Both the position numbers and the translations under genes were made by a program. From Gnetum montanum (taxonomy: Eukaryota; Streptophyta; Gnetopsida; Gnetales; Gnetaceae), in contig MNCI01004863.1 in assembly GCA_015680685.1 (NCBI GenBank), positions 98,187-162,186 on the forward strand: 64,000 bases of DNA. Direction: 5' to 3'. A model generated the notes under the pieces. It was not told where the DNA came from. It ran no database searches and was given only the letters and a program-made list of their open reading frames with translations. Shown one piece after another: positions 24,395 through 36,776 of this stretch. Within the stretch, counting starts at the first letter, position 1, and each line of letters begins with the position of its first letter.

Positions 24395-24690
24395 ATTCTA
24401 AAGGAATAGTTAAAGTGACCAATCTATACCACACAATGCATAAACAACCATAAAAGGGTATCATATTTATGCTAGTGCATGATAGGATACAAAATGCGTG
24501 CAAGACTACTGTAAAACAAGCAAGTCGATTGGCTATCGGAGGCTTTGTGTCCTGCAGGGTTCTAGAAGAATCATCAAAGCAACCGATTTGCACCACATGA
24601 TGTGTAAACAACCACAAATGGGTGTCAAGTTTATGCTAATATGTATCATGGTGCAGAATGCTTATAGGACTATCATAAAACACGAAAAAA
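24395..24690. repeat. Imperfect tandem duplication in the T2 leader
   Basis: About 120-130 bp beginning ttctaaaggaatagttaaag (24395) recur as ttctagaagaatcatcaaag (24559). Both copies continue through cac..atg..taaacaaccac and a phrase ending in gactac/gactat. The copies are clearly diverged. Confidence 0.6.
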
Positions 24691-24719
24691 AGGGCACCAA
24701 AAGGCCCTCCTTCTAGTGC

Positions 24720-26430
24720 TAGAAAACTGTAGTGACCGAAAATGTCGACGACTGGAAAACATTGACAGGTCGTTGATCATGACATTCTTAACCCCAGATT
24801 CACATGAGCACCATGCTAGATAAAATGGAAATGAGGCACCGTAAATGGTCTGGTCGATCAGACAGGAACTTAGTCAGTGTTACTATAACCTTTTGCAAAA
24901 TGTAACATTTGAAAACAAGACTTATAGCATAAAATAATAATCTTTAAATGCAAAAGGGATGAAAAATGATGTAAAATGTGATGACGAGCAGGAAAGCAAA
25001 GTAAAATGTAGTTAGTAAACTACACTGCTTCAAGATTATGACTTCACTCTATCAAGGTGGATACAATCAGTTGCGCAACACCAGGAAATGCAGAGATTGC
25101 AAAAGTAACCAAGACTTTTAGAGCAAGATAGCTGTATGTTTCAACACGGACTCAAAAGTTAACAATGCAAAGTGCTACAAAGATGGTGGAAAAAAGGAAA
25201 GTAGAATGCCAAACGGAAATGCTAACTGTTTACAATGCCAAATAGAATGTTTACGATGCTCAAGACTTGCCGGTTTGTCATCTTGCCAAAATGCTAACTT
25301 GTCAACTTACCAATTTGCTAGCCAACCAGCTCACTTGCCAACCAACCAATCCACTTGCCAACCAACCAACCCCTTAAGCATTACTCATCGAGGTATTTAT
25401 AGGGCCAAGGGCACATGAAAGATGTGTTTTGGATGCCACGTGTTCTAGGCTCGTGTTGACGTGTCTATGCTACATGGATATGCAAGGCTGATTGATGAGC
25501 CTTCCATGCTATAATTGTGTTGTCAGAACTTGGAGATGTATGCCAATGATGCAAACTAGTGAAGTGCATTGATGTAGCATAGCTACCTGCTACGTTGTGC
25601 TATGTTTTGTAGCATAGCATGTGGTGTAGCGTAGCAGCTTGCTATGCAAGGAGATGCATCGATGTAGCGTAACTACTTGCTACGTTGTGCTATGCTTTGG
25701 AGTGTAACATGTCAGCATAGTGTAGTAGCTTGCTACGCTGTACTACACTTTAGAGCGTAACATGTTGGTGTAGTGTAGCATCTTGCTACGTTGTGCTACA
25801 CTATGCAACGTAGCATAGCGTAGCCACCAGTTTGAAGCAAAAACTTGCGTCAAGGCCTGTTGCATGTGCTAGAAGCCTTTGAAGTGCTTTGATTAATTTT
25901 TCATATTTTCTACACTGTGTTATGCTATGTAGCGTAGCATAGCATAGCAGCTAGCTTTAATTGTAGAAATGCCAACAATCTACAACCTTTGCTTTTTGCA
26001 ACGCGAAACTTGCGAACTTGCTGATCCTGCACTCTGATATGTCTTTTTTTTCTTACATGGAATTGCTACGCTATGTAGCGTAGCATAGCATAGTAGCCAA
26101 CATGGCCTAATTTTCACTAAATTCACCACTTTTTGGTGGAAGGAGCCATTGCTAAAGGACTTGGAGTTGAGCAAAGCAATTGGTTTTGCAGACCAAAGTC
26201 GCTAACTAAGTGCAATTGAAATTACTGAGTAAGCTGAGCCTTCTTGTCTTGCTCTCACTATGGTATGCTACGCTGCATAGCGTAGAATAGCATAGCACCT
26301 TGTCTTGCAACAATTTATAGTTGATTATCTGAACAACTATCTCCTGAAGCCTGCTATACTACATAGCGTAGCATAGCGTAGCAAACTCCTTGGCTAGAAA
26401 ACTTGCCAAACTATTTCGTACATATTGAGC
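24720..26430 (-). repeat. T2 5' LTR region with GCTACGCTA-type repeats; limits approximate
   Basis: On the minus strand a TATA box (TATAAATA, 25401-25394) sits downstream of a U3 rich in gctacgctatgtagcgtagc-type imperfect palindromes (about 25560-26385). Downstream of TATA is a cttgccaaccaacc repeat (25310-25370). The design matches the T1 LTR but with a different motif. PBS and exact ends were not found. Confidence 0.6.
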
Positions 26431-26599
26431 ACCGCCGACAACTCTCCACATCATTTCTAAGTAGGCTATCAACTAGATGAAATACCCAGCTAGAAAACTT
26501 GCCAAGTTGGACAACCTAAACTTAGAGCATTCATTTATTGCTAAAGTGACATGATGCTACCTAAATTACAAAGACCTGGTGAAGCAAGAATGCCTTGAA

Positions 26600-27026
26600 A
26601 ATTAAGGGTGTTCCACTTGGTAACCTAGTAGCGTACCTAGGATCTACACATGGTAATCCCAGTAGTAGTCATGCACAAGGTCCAAGATGTATACAAATGA
26701 TTAAGGAACAGATGCTCATCACACTTAGGCTAGCTTAGACTTCATTTCCTATTACTTATTAGTTTAATCAAGATTATTTTCCATTGTCTCTAGGAGTAGT
26801 ACTACTTTAGGATCACATCATACACCTCACTCTAGACTAAACCATACATGACAAAGTAAATACTAGTCCAGGTGGGAAGAAAGTGAACTGTGATAAACGT
26901 GTAACTATCTAGATACCACAACTAGCCTATCCACAGAGTTTGACCAAATCATGCGTGAATGCTTGTATTTGTATGGTTGAGTGTAGGGGTACCTCACCAC
27001 TCATCATTAGCACCGCTACTGGGGAC
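26600..27026 (+). repeat. A1 5' LTR (3' portion) and primer binding site
   Basis: The stretch 26757-27006 is matched by an inverted copy at 31801-32049. It shares its end (gtgtaggggtacc...actcatca) with the A2 LTRs. The PBS is 27007-27026. Upstream homology to other LTRs fades by about 26600, and no TATA box is seen, so the 5' part is lost or replaced. Confidence 0.65.
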
Positions 27027-27137
27027 GATGCTACTTTTTTAGATTAGTTATATCATACAAGATCATTGTAACAAGTTTTAATGATATATCCTTTAGAAAA
27101 GAAATTAAATTAAATTCAATTAAGTCACAGACGATTC

Positions 27138-28735
27138 ATGATAATGTCTCTCTCACAAGACTATGACAATGCAACAACTAGTAGGGAAACTCATTGGAGA
27201 ACTAACAAATTATATGATAATGAAGATGAAGTTTGGAGTACCCAATCTGATGTAGGGGTCTCTTATGAGCATCAATGCAAACAACATTGTCCCAACTCAC
27301 AACTACATAACATACCTAGTGATGATGAACCCCTATTGGCCACTACAAGCTTAACAGAAATACAAGAGGCTATTCGAATACCCCGCAGGCATTGTAAGGA
27401 AAGCCTTCTACCCAAGCTTGACTTAAACAACTTTCCTAAGCTTTTAGGAATCTATGATTTAGATCCCCAACATCATTTACAAGCCTTCCATGATGCCTGT
27501 GCATGGAATGACATTGATAATGGATGGAAAAAACTTAAGCTCTTTCCTCTGACACTCGTTGGCCAAGAAAAAGTATGGTATAGGTCGTTAAAACCAAAAT
27601 CAATTCAACATTGGCCAACAATGGTAGAACTCTTTAATGAAAGATATCAAGCTATGCGAGAGTGTCAGCCTTGAGGAGACAAATCCAAGAATGGAAACAA
27701 GCATAACATGAACCCTTGGACATGGCCTTAGAAATATATTATGTACTGTTAAACAACTACCCAGGCCATGGGTTCTCTGAGGAAAGGCTAATGTACCATA
27801 TCATAGATGGGCTCTGTAACGAAACAAGGGAGATCCTAGGGATGTATGCCCAAGGTTTACTATATGAGCTATGAATCCATCAATTCCAAGAGCTTATTAA
27901 GCGGGTAGAAAAAGAAGAAGGAGAAATAGCCAAATTGGAGAATTTGAAAGTTCTCAACAAGACCAAAATGTCAACTTAACAAGGGTCCATGATCATGAAG
28001 AGGAGAAATCAACTTAGTTCAAGGAGGTGGAATCATCTTTGGCAATCGTATAATCACTAGATGAAATTGAGGCAAAGATCAATAAGATGACGGACTAGGT
28101 ACATGAAAGATGTGGAGAATATGCCAACATTATTAGAGGAAGAACTATGCCAAATCAAGAAACAGGATAGGACACCACGCGACAATCGAAACAAAGGGTA
28201 GAAGATAATAAGAATAAGAAATCAACTGCCAATTTGACATATCAATGTAACACTTGTCTGTATGATCACCCCAAAGGCCAATGTCCAGTTTTGTCACATT
28301 TACATGAGCATTGGGGAGGAATGTTACATCCAAATTTTGTACAGAAATATCGGGTTCAACCACAGTGGCAAAAACCTTAGTTGTGGGGGAGGCCACTGCC
28401 AACTATAACATACCCTTTGTATGTCCCAATGCAAAATTCTTATTATGTTCAACACCCAATGGGATCAGCATCCTGTACCTCACCTCATCATTATCATTCT
28501 CCCAAGTACTATCCACCCATGTCCTCTCCAAAAAAATCACCACCTCATGTGCCTTACACTTCTCCTCAACCTCAACATTCTCATACTTCACCCTCTTCTA
28601 CATTGCCACCAATTGTGCTAGAAGGCTTTGCACCATAGCACCAACCCATGAACGTTACTTGTGCTGCTACTATCAATAGCAATGGGAACCCTCCACAACA
28701 TCGAAAGCATCCTTTCTTTAGGTAGGACTGTAGAA
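27138..28735 (+). pseudogene. A1 gag
   Basis: The first 178 codons are open (27138-27674) and include DPQHHLQAFHDACAWNDIDN and WKKLKLFPLTLVGQEKVWY, a typical plant gypsy gag core. After a frameshift near 27660 the frame continues with RRQIQEWKQ, YPGHGFSEERLMYHIIDGL and ETREILGMYAQG. A zinc-knuckle-like CNTCLYDHPKGQC lies at about 28246-28286, then a Pro/Ser/His-rich tail to about 28640. A2 gag has the equivalent CDICQYDHPKGC. Confidence 0.8.
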
Positions 28736-30093
28736 AGAGATAGCATAGTTCCGAAACCACTGCATCCTCCAACTTAGCACAAGTTCAATGCTATGATGCA
28801 TTTGCCTCCTCAAACTTAGTCCCTCCTGTTACTCTATCTGGGCCACCAATCAACACTCCACCCAACCATTCTATTAATAAGATGTTCTACTTTGGGTATG
28901 ATGATATTCCTATCATCATGAAACTTAAAAGTAATTTTGTGCTCATGATGCCTAGAGTGAAAAATTATGGACTAAGAGGGAATGGCTAGGGTGTGACATC
29001 AAGGGAACTTTTGGATTCTCTTTGGTGACATTTGTAGGTGCTATCATGCAACTTGATTGTACTAAGATCCTTGTAGATCTAATGAAAAATGGGAGTAAGA
29101 GTAATCAAAAGGCACTCAATCAAGGAAACTCAATGATATTCTAGGGGGTCCCAATGGAAAGACATGCACCCATGCTTGAAGGTACGTGACTTCTCTAGAT
29201 TAAACATTCAAAAAATGAAAGAAGTGTGAGCCAAAGTGGCCACATAGAGAAAAAAAGAAAGAAAAGAAGAAAAAGATCAAGAAGAGTGTGCCAAAGCAGC
29301 CACACAAAAAAAAAGATCAAGATCAAAGTGGTATAAAGCAATTTCGAATCACTCCTCCCTTGAACAAAATGCCAAGTGATCATACACCTTTCTGTCATGG
29401 TGCTCTTATTGTTGTCTATCATTGGGAAAACACAATGCAATGTCACTGATCAGAGGAATAGACTTTGTCCTAATTTTTGAGCGACAAGTTAATAACACAT
29501 TAATCATGCCTTACACTAAGAATTCACTATGCTCTAAGTTAGTTACCTCATGTCCCAATCTCTACAATCCCTTCTACAATTCGCCTCATCTCATTGTTCA
29601 TGTAATTGTGACTTGTGTCTTATATAGCATTTAATTCATATGTCATCATGGTGGTATCAACATGTGTGTGTTTTTTTGCATCGACATAGATTACACTTAA
29701 CTCTTCTAGTGCCTATGGACATTTTAAGGTGTGGCTATGCAAGGGCATTATAGGTTGGAACTTGCTTCGGGGAGGAGCCACTTACGTGACTTTTGTAATT
29801 TGTACTTATTACACACCACCACATCATCTTATACCCTCCAAAAACTTCATTGCCAAATCTATTCTTTCCTTTTTTATCATTTTATCAAATGTTCCTCAAA
29901 ACTAGGTCCTTTTATGTATCACCTAAACAAACCAGGTCTGACATTAAAATTTTAGGGAAACTTCTTCAAAAAAATTTCTAACTGTAAAATCACATTAAGG
30001 AATTCAACATTTATTAAAGGCAATGAGTAAGGTATGAAATCATTGAACTTTTTTTAATAACCATACTAACAATTAATCTTTGTGTGATTATAG
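28736..30093 (+). other. A1 interior between gag and ORF2, no pol domains
   Basis: Only short open stretches occur (for example 29422-29634). No RT, RNase H or integrase motif was found. The phrase ctatgcaaggg...cttcggggaggagccactt at about 29733-29790 resembles A2 at 44643-44690, which marks the conserved noncoding spacer after pol in this family. Confidence 0.55.
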
Positions 30094-30305
30094 ATGGCCC
30101 CTAAAAGAACACAACAAGGAGGACCTTCTAAAGGTGCAACCGAACAACCTAGGGGAGGCAGAGGCCAAGGACCTTATGCAGAACATGCAGAGGAGAAGGC
30201 ACAATCATTTAGCATCTATCATGAAACTCCTATTACTACATAATCTATCCAAGCAAAAGGAGGAGAGGTTAGGGCCCAAGCCTATGAAAAGGAACGATGG
30301 CTAAT
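30094..30305 (+). pseudogene. A1 downstream ORF (ORF2) start
   Basis: A likely splice acceptor, gtgtgattatag, directly precedes ATG at 30094. The product begins MAPKRTQQGGPSKGATEQPR and stays open to about 30228. A2 has a matching start (gttgtgattacgg then ATG at 45527). Only the N-terminal part remains here. Confidence 0.6.
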
Positions 30306-30689
30306 TGTGGCATGCATGTTAAGGCCAATCAAGTGTTCCCATAGCTATCGTGTCCATGGAAAGTGTCGACTCCATCAAACATTGGAACATCAGTATAGAT
30401 GGCTCATAATCCATGGATAGAAGAGAATAAATGTCAAGCACTTCTTCAATGGTATCAATCTCAAAATCCTGGCATGTAGAACAAAGGAAAGGCACCCATG
30501 GAGAAGCCACCACTACCAAGAACCCCATGAGTTTCACAAGTTTTGTCTTTTGTGTTTATGTCCAAATTTTATTTAATTCTCCACTATGGCATGAATAAAT
30601 TCCTAGTTAGTCAATAATCCCATACCTATCCACTATGTAATCATTTAAACTTCTTCCTTACTTTCTTTGACTCAAGGACAATTTTTTAT

Positions 30690-31000
30690 TCAATTGTGGG
30701 GGTATGATGAGTCATGGTTTGTCAAGTCCTATTATCAGACCCCTATTATCGAAACCCTGATACAAGATACTAGGTCTGACTCCTATTATTGGACCCCTAT
30801 TATCAGACTTGCATTAACTAGGCCACGTCAACGAGGCCCCATTAATGTGGCCCCATAGATGTGGCCCTGTATACGTGGCATCATTGACGCATCCATCCAT
30901 GCGTTTACACAGTCTCGTTTATGTAGTGTCCATTCTAGCCTAAAATAAGTATGCTTCTGCCACACTTAGGGGTCTTTTTGGGGGGGGGGGGGGGGGTGTT
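30690..31000 (+). repeat. A1 polypurine tract and 3' LTR start, cut by assembly gap
   Basis: tcaattgtgggggta is followed at 30705 by TGATGAGTCATGG, matching the A2 LTR start. The U3 has repeats of ctattatcrgaccc and of aggcc/gtggcccc. A run of 17 G (30980-30996) precedes the N gap. Confidence 0.65.
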
Positions 31001-31705
31001 NNNNNNNNNNNNNNNNNNNNNNNNNNNNNNNNNNNNNNNNNNNNNNNNNNNNNNNNNNNNNNNNNNNNNNNNNNNNNNNNNNNNNNNNNNNNNNNNNNNN
31101 NNNNNNNNNNNNNNNNNNNNNNNNNNNNNNNNNNNNNNNNNNNNNNNNNNNNNNNNNNNNNNNNNNNNNNNNNNNNNNNNNNNNNNNNNNNNNNNNNNNN
31201 NNNNNNNNNNNNNNNNNNNNNNNNNNNNNNNNNNNNNNNNNNNNNNNNNNNNNNNNNNNNNNNNNNNNNNNNNNNNNNNNNNNNNNNNNNNNNNNNNNNN
31301 NNNNNNNNNNNNNNNNNNNNNNNNNNNNNNNNNNNNNNNNNNNNNNNNNNNNNNNNNNNNNNNNNNNNNNNNNNNNNNNNNNNNNNNNNNNNNNNNNNNN
31401 NNNNNNNNNNNNNNNNNNNNNNNNNNNNNNNNNNNNNNNNNNNNNNNNNNNNNNNNNNNNNNNNNNNNNNNNNNNNNNNNNNNNNNNNNNNNNNNNNNNN
31501 NNNNNNNNNNNNNNNNNNNNNNNNNNNNNNNNNNNNNNNNNNNNNNNNNNNNNNNNNNNNNNNNNNNNNNNNNNNNNNNNNNNNNNNNNNNNNNNNNNNN
31601 NNNNNNNNNNNNNNNNNNNNNNNNNNNNNNNNNNNNNNNNNNNNNNNNNNNNNNNNNNNNNNNNNNNNNNNNNNNNNNNNNNNNNNNNNNNNNNNNNNNN
31701 NNNNN
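31001..31705. other. Assembly gap (705 N)
   Basis: No sequence is available. Left of the gap is an LTR start on plus; right of it is an LTR end on minus. Confidence 1.
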
Positions 31706-31800
31706 ACCATGATGAACATGACATCAACACTATTCTTTAGTGCCCACTTGGACAATGCTTCACTATGCTTGAGAGTGCCAAGGGAATGGAGTATGTTAGG

Positions 31801-32049
31801 TGATGAGTGGCAAGGTATCCCTACACTCAACCATATGAATACAAGCGTTCATGCACAATTCAGTTGAACTCCATGGACAGGCTAGTTGTGGTATCTAGAT
31901 AGTTACACGTTGATTGTAGTTCACTGTCTTCCCACTTGGACTAGTATTTACTTTGTCATTTATGGTTTTGTCCAGAGTGAGGCGTATGATGTGATCCTAA
32001 AATAGTGCTACTCCTAGAGACAATGGAAAATAATCTTGATTAAACTAAT
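31801..32049 (-). repeat. Inverted Athila-like LTR 3' fragment
   Basis: Reverse-complement match to 26757-27006, starting with TGATGAGTGG at 31801 and ending exactly beside the single N at 32050. The flank 31706-31800 is not PBS-like, so this is a solo or 3' LTR piece, or an assembly join. Confidence 0.75.
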
Positions 32050-32050
32050 N

Positions 32051-33300
32051 TCTTAGCTTGTTACAATTTGCTATATGCTACATGGCGTAGCAAGCTTAAT
32101 ATAGGTTTCAAGGCCCAATTTTGCCTAAGTGTTAGATAAGGATCTATCAAGCTAGCTTGACATGGAAGATGCATTTGGCAATTTTTTGACTTCTGAGGCT
32201 ACCTATCCTACTACACCTTAGAGTGTGGTCAACATGACATGAAGAAATGTTACAAATTTTATCAAAATTTTTCAAGCATTCATGCTATGCTCTACTACAC
32301 TATGCAGTGTAGCTAGCTTGACACATAGAAAATGCCTCTAACAACCCCCAATTGATCTTCAAAATTTTCCCTATGCTTGACCATACTCAGAAGAGGGGGA
32401 AGACGTAGTCCTAGAGCATAGTCTCCAAGTTGCATTATTTTGAAACTACTTGTAGGTATGTGCCAGTCTCTTAGACTCTGGTACATGTAGTCCAAGTAGT
32501 GTGGTCATAGTTTGATAGTCTCTAGGGTTTCCATTCCTATCCTGTAGAGCATAACACTTTGCTATAATGAGCATAACATGTCAGTGTAACTACTCTACAC
32601 TCGTGCCATGTGGCACCCATGCCACATGGCATCTAATCTACATTTCAAGCCAAACCTACCACTATAAATACCCTGATGTTTAGCACTTTATGGATTGGAA
32701 AATCAGAAGAGTATTGAGCATTTGAAGCACTCTGATCATCCTTGTCACTCCCACACTTGAGCACCTAAGCTTCACACCTTGGCAAGTACTGCAATGTAGT
32801 CTTTCCTTGCCTCATAGAACATGACAATAGCTAACCTAGTGAGTCTAGCCTCCCTTGCAGCTACTAGCACTGTCTCCCAAATGTTCCAAAGACTATGATC
32901 ACTCCACTACACTACCACTATGCCTATCTAACACCACATACCATTTTCACATCCTATTCAAGGAAAAGATACACTCCTCGATTTTTGGACGGTGCATTTC
33001 TCTACTCTCAAAATTTTGTTCCATTTTCTTTCTTAGCATTTGTTTCCAATTTTTAGCATAACTCTTGCATTTCTCAACTATTGATATGCATTTGTATGTT
33101 TATGTCACTATTTTGGGCCAAGACTCTATGCTATGCGCTTACTTGTGTCCCGACTCCCATGCATGATGCTCCATAAACTCCTTTTACACATGGTTATTTT
33201 TTACACCACATAAGTCTCTATTTGATCAACCAAACTATTTAGGGCACCTCATTTCTATTTCCCTAGCATGGTTCTCACACAAATTTGGGGTTAGGCTGTA
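32051..33300 (+). repeat. Tat-like LTR fragment, related to the T2 LTR
   Basis: The U3 holds gctacatggcgtagc and gctatgctctactacactatgcagtgtagc motifs. It also has a ccatgtggcac repeat (32610-32630) and a TATA box TATAAATA at 32663-32670. The leader is C/T-rich. The style matches the T2 LTR in the opposite orientation. No coding region follows; the right end is uncertain. Confidence 0.45.
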
Positions 33301-33533
33301 TGCCCGCTAACCTCTCAGTGTTTTAGCCACCAACATTTTTGAACATCATAGTGTGTATCCTATAAGAATGGATTCCGAGACTTCAAAATCCATAGATTTG
33401 AATAAGCCCTTTATCCTTTCTTTCTAATAGGAAAATTCAAATCCATCAAAAATTGGTGGGTTTGTGTATGAGGTTTCCTCCATTTTTCACTCTTGAAGAT
33501 GATGTAGAACTGGTTAATGAAGGCCAAAGAGTA

Positions 33534-34835
33534 CCATGCTCTAATACCACTTTAGAATCATAGAACTTAGAAGGGGGGATGAATAAGTTCCCCAAATCAA
33601 AATTTAAAATTACAAAAACATAACTAATATTAATTTGTTTCTCCAATTTAAGTAGTCCACACTTGAAGGGTAGATCATTTGTGCACCTCCAAATTTTTTC
33701 CTAAAAATGTGGTTTGAAGTGTATCACACCCTATAAAACTCTAAGCTCTGCTCTAGAATGATTTGATTCCATGAATCCACTCAATCCTATAGGATCTAGA
33801 TAAGCTTAGAATGTGGTTTCTAGGACTCCATAGACTTTACAAGTTAAGCTCCACTCTAGAGTGTTATGGTGCTACATGAATACTCAATCTTGTATGATCC
33901 CAACAAGCTCAAGGATGACACCTTCTTGCAAGAAGCACATCAACCCCACAAGGCAACAAAAGAGAAATATAAATTACAAGGAAAGGGTGCAACTAATTTT
34001 TCTGGTCCTTGATCTTTGAATTACAACACAACATATCTCTTACAACAGTACACAAGATAGTACAATGAAGCACACACATACAATAGAATAATTTGCACAA
34101 TGATTACTTGATGTTGACATGTACTTACTTGCATACAACACTTGCAAATTTTCCAAGAGAATGAAGTCATCTTATAGCCTAGATGTTTTTCAAATCATCT
34201 TGGAATTTGTGCAATGGCTATTTAATGATCACTAGAGACATCTTCTTCAAGACTAAGATGTCTTACTCCATCAGAATTCTATTCAAAAAAGATGTCTTCT
34301 TCACAAGGGAGATTTCTTCTTTATAAGTGACACATCTACTATATCTAAGATACTTCTTCTTTTAAGCAACCTAAAACTCAACCAAGACATCTTCATCATC
34401 AAGGAGATGTCTTCTCTTGATAGTATAAATCTATTGTTTTTGCAAAACATCTTCACTAGTTCTTCTTCACTTCATCCAAGAAGTCTACTTTTGTTAAAAG
34501 ACATCTTTACTTGATTGGAGGTGTCTACTAATTCTTGGAGACATCTTTTCTACAATTAATTCTTTAATGCTAAGTCTTCCTTTTGAACACTAGAGTTGAG
34601 CTTTGAAGTCTTCATTCTTTATCCATGTTCTTTAAACTTCCACATGCTTTCTTGAGATCTTGTAGATGTCCTTCTTTGAGCTCTTCTTTTGTCTTGACCC
34701 AAGTTCTCCTTGAGTACATGTAGCCTTTACTTTATCATTCTTTTGTAGCTTTCCTTGTGGTCTCCATGTTCTTGTCCTATAAACATAGTAACCACACAAC
34801 CATTCTTTTTCTCCATTTTCCTTAAGGTTTTGACA
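33534..34835 (-). repeat. LTR plus initiator-Met PBS, minus strand
   Basis: On the minus strand TGGTATTAGAGCATGG (33549-33534) is a PBS for initiator Met tRNA. The LTR would run from TGTCAAAACC (34835) to about 33550. It carries repeated agatgtct/agacatct motifs (34180-34560). No gag is recognisable downstream, so the element is truncated. Confidence 0.5.
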
Positions 34836-35009
34836 TACCAAAAGGTCAACAGAATTGACAAAGATGAAAATATTAATGGAGTTACTTGAATATGGAAATT
34901 TGATTACTATAAATTTCCAACTAACTAATAAGCATAAAAATATTTCTTGATGTGGTTAATAAATAGCTAATAATTTTCTTTCCTAGTCTTACAATGAGAT
35001 CATAAGCAT

Positions 35010-36776
35010 TGATCTACATATGCCAATACCACATACACATAGATCCTACAATAAAGGTCAAGCATTAACCATAGAATAGGCTAAATCTAAAGTTGAAGGA
35101 AGTGATCAAGTAAGAAATTGAAAAATTACTCAAAGTAGGATTCATTTTTCCTAATGGTGAATAGTGAGTGGGTTAGCCAACTTTTGATCATGCTAAGAAA
35201 AGGTCTAATGGTAGATTTACATAGACATTAGACTATTGAATATGGCAATGTTCAAGAACCATATCCCATCACCATTTGTTGACCAGTTATTGGATACAAA
35301 TGTACGGCATAAGTACTATATATTCTTAATGATTATAGTGAATATAACTAAATCCAAATTACTCCTAAAGACTAGGCAAAAATAACCTTCATGATTCTCT
35401 AAAGGATCTTCTCATATAAGAAGATTCTATTTAGCTTATGTAATAACCCTAGAATATTTGTGTCTCATACTTAGCATCGTTTAGAAATAAATTGGTAATG
35501 ATGTAGAAGTCTTCATGGTTGACTTCTCCATCTATGACTTCGATTTTGAGCAAGCACTAGAATCTTTGGAGTAGGTGCTCATACAGTGCATCGAGACTAA
35601 TTTGAAGTTAAATTAATAAGAGCATCTAATGGTCTAGGAAAGCATCATCCTAGAAAGCCAAATATTAAAAATAAGTGATTTAGATGAATTTTAAGAAAAT
35701 TAGAGGAATCTAAGGAATCATGTAAAGGCTTTAAATAGTGAAAGATGTAAGGTCCTTCCTTAACAATATTGACTTCTATGGGTGTGTTATTAATAATTTT
35801 CCAAGATTGGATAGTTAATGATGGAACTTACAAATAAGGATACATTGTTCATTTGGAAATAGGACTAAGAAAATGGTTTTAAGCTCTTAAAGCAAAGGTT
35901 CATAGAAACATTGATTCTATAAGCATCAATTTGGTTCAAGCCTTTTCATATCATGACTAATTCATTGAACTACATTTTGGAAGTCCTTCATACAGAGTTG
36001 AATGATTTGATGTGCTTACTACATTTACTATGCAAGTAGAAGCATCATGAGTACACAAATTAATTACATAACAATAGAAAATGAGTTAACTATGATGGCA
36101 TGTACATTTCAAAAGTTTAGGCAATGTGGTTAACTATGCTACATTTTTTTAGAGTAATCATAATGTAATCTAGTTCCTCATAAATAAACCAATGGTAAGC
36201 TCTTGAATTATTTAGTAGCTAGTGATCCTAGAGAACTTCAATATTATAATAATTAATAAGAAAATAACAAATAATGTTATAGTAGATCATTTATCTTGGT
36301 TAAGATGGGATGACAAGGCTAATAAAAAAATCCTTATTTGATTAATTTCCTAATAAGCCTTTATTTTCTATGACTAATGTAGTGTCTTAATTAATAGTCA
36401 TTTAATTGTTTACTAATCACCTAACTAAACTAAAAGTGAATAAGATACCTATTGAATGAAACAAGTGTAAGACATAATAGTTTCTACACCAAGTGAAGCA
36501 CTACATGAAAATAGAGAGTAACCTCTACAAGATCTATGTAGATGGTCTTGTTCACTAGTGTATAATAAAAGAGAACCAGCTAAGAATTCTTAGAATGCAC
36601 TTAAAGAGCCTTATGATGGCCACTATGCTAGAAGATGAATAGTCATTAAAATTTAGGTTGGGTAGTTTTGGTCCATACTCTTTACAGATATGCATTACTT
36701 TACTATATCTTGTAAATATTATTAAAGAGATGGTGGGGTAACAAATCATTTTAAGGGACTAAAAAAATAAATATAA
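35010..36776 (+). pseudogene. A0: older Athila-like pol, RT to integrase zinc finger
   Basis: Homology to A2 pol: RT around 35080-35560 (ttgaatatggcaa, ccatttgttgaccag, gattatagtg), RNase H around 35900-36330, integrase HHCC region around 36560-36740. It has stops and frameshifts throughout. It ends exactly at the A2 LTR at 36777 and resumes at 49482. Confidence 0.7.

Larger units (their letters stand above)
14144..26430 (-). mobile_element. T2: second Tat-lineage element with antisense cassette, minus strand, 3' part missing
   Basis: Read on the minus strand: LTR (about 26430-24720), gag-pro (24330-20583), minisatellite (20470-20128), cassette gene on the opposite strand (15493-19943), minisatellite (15145-14755), then the start of RT (14633-14144). 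Homology to T1 pol breaks off after EITKLY, right next to the T1 LTR end. The rest of pol should lie left of the window if T1 inserted here. T2 is older than T1, with more stops and some frameshifts. LTR limits are approximate. Confidence 0.75.
26600..31000 (+). mobile_element. A1: Athila-like element lacking pol
   Basis: A partial 5' LTR ends ACTCATCA at 27006 and is followed by a PBS-like ttagcaccgctactggggac, close to the tRNA-Asp-type PBS known from Athila elements. Gag (27138-28735), short decayed sequence, an ORF2 start (30094), a PPT (tcaattgtgggggta) and a 3' LTR start (30705, TGATGAGTCATGG) follow. No RT, RNase H or integrase was found in the 3.7 kb interior, so A1 would depend on relatives for movement. 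Confidence 0.7.

Noticed and set aside
25560-26385. CRISPR-like array from the regular gtagcgtagc repeats
   Set aside because: Spacing is irregular, the motif itself varies, there are no unique spacers of constant size, and the setting is a plant LTR.
28311-28679. 122-codon ORF with Ser/Thr-rich product
   Set aside because: It overlaps the A1 gag tail in another frame; the Pro/His-rich gag frame is the better reading.
30940-31830. Long open frames across the first N gap
   Set aside because: They consist almost wholly of N translated as X.
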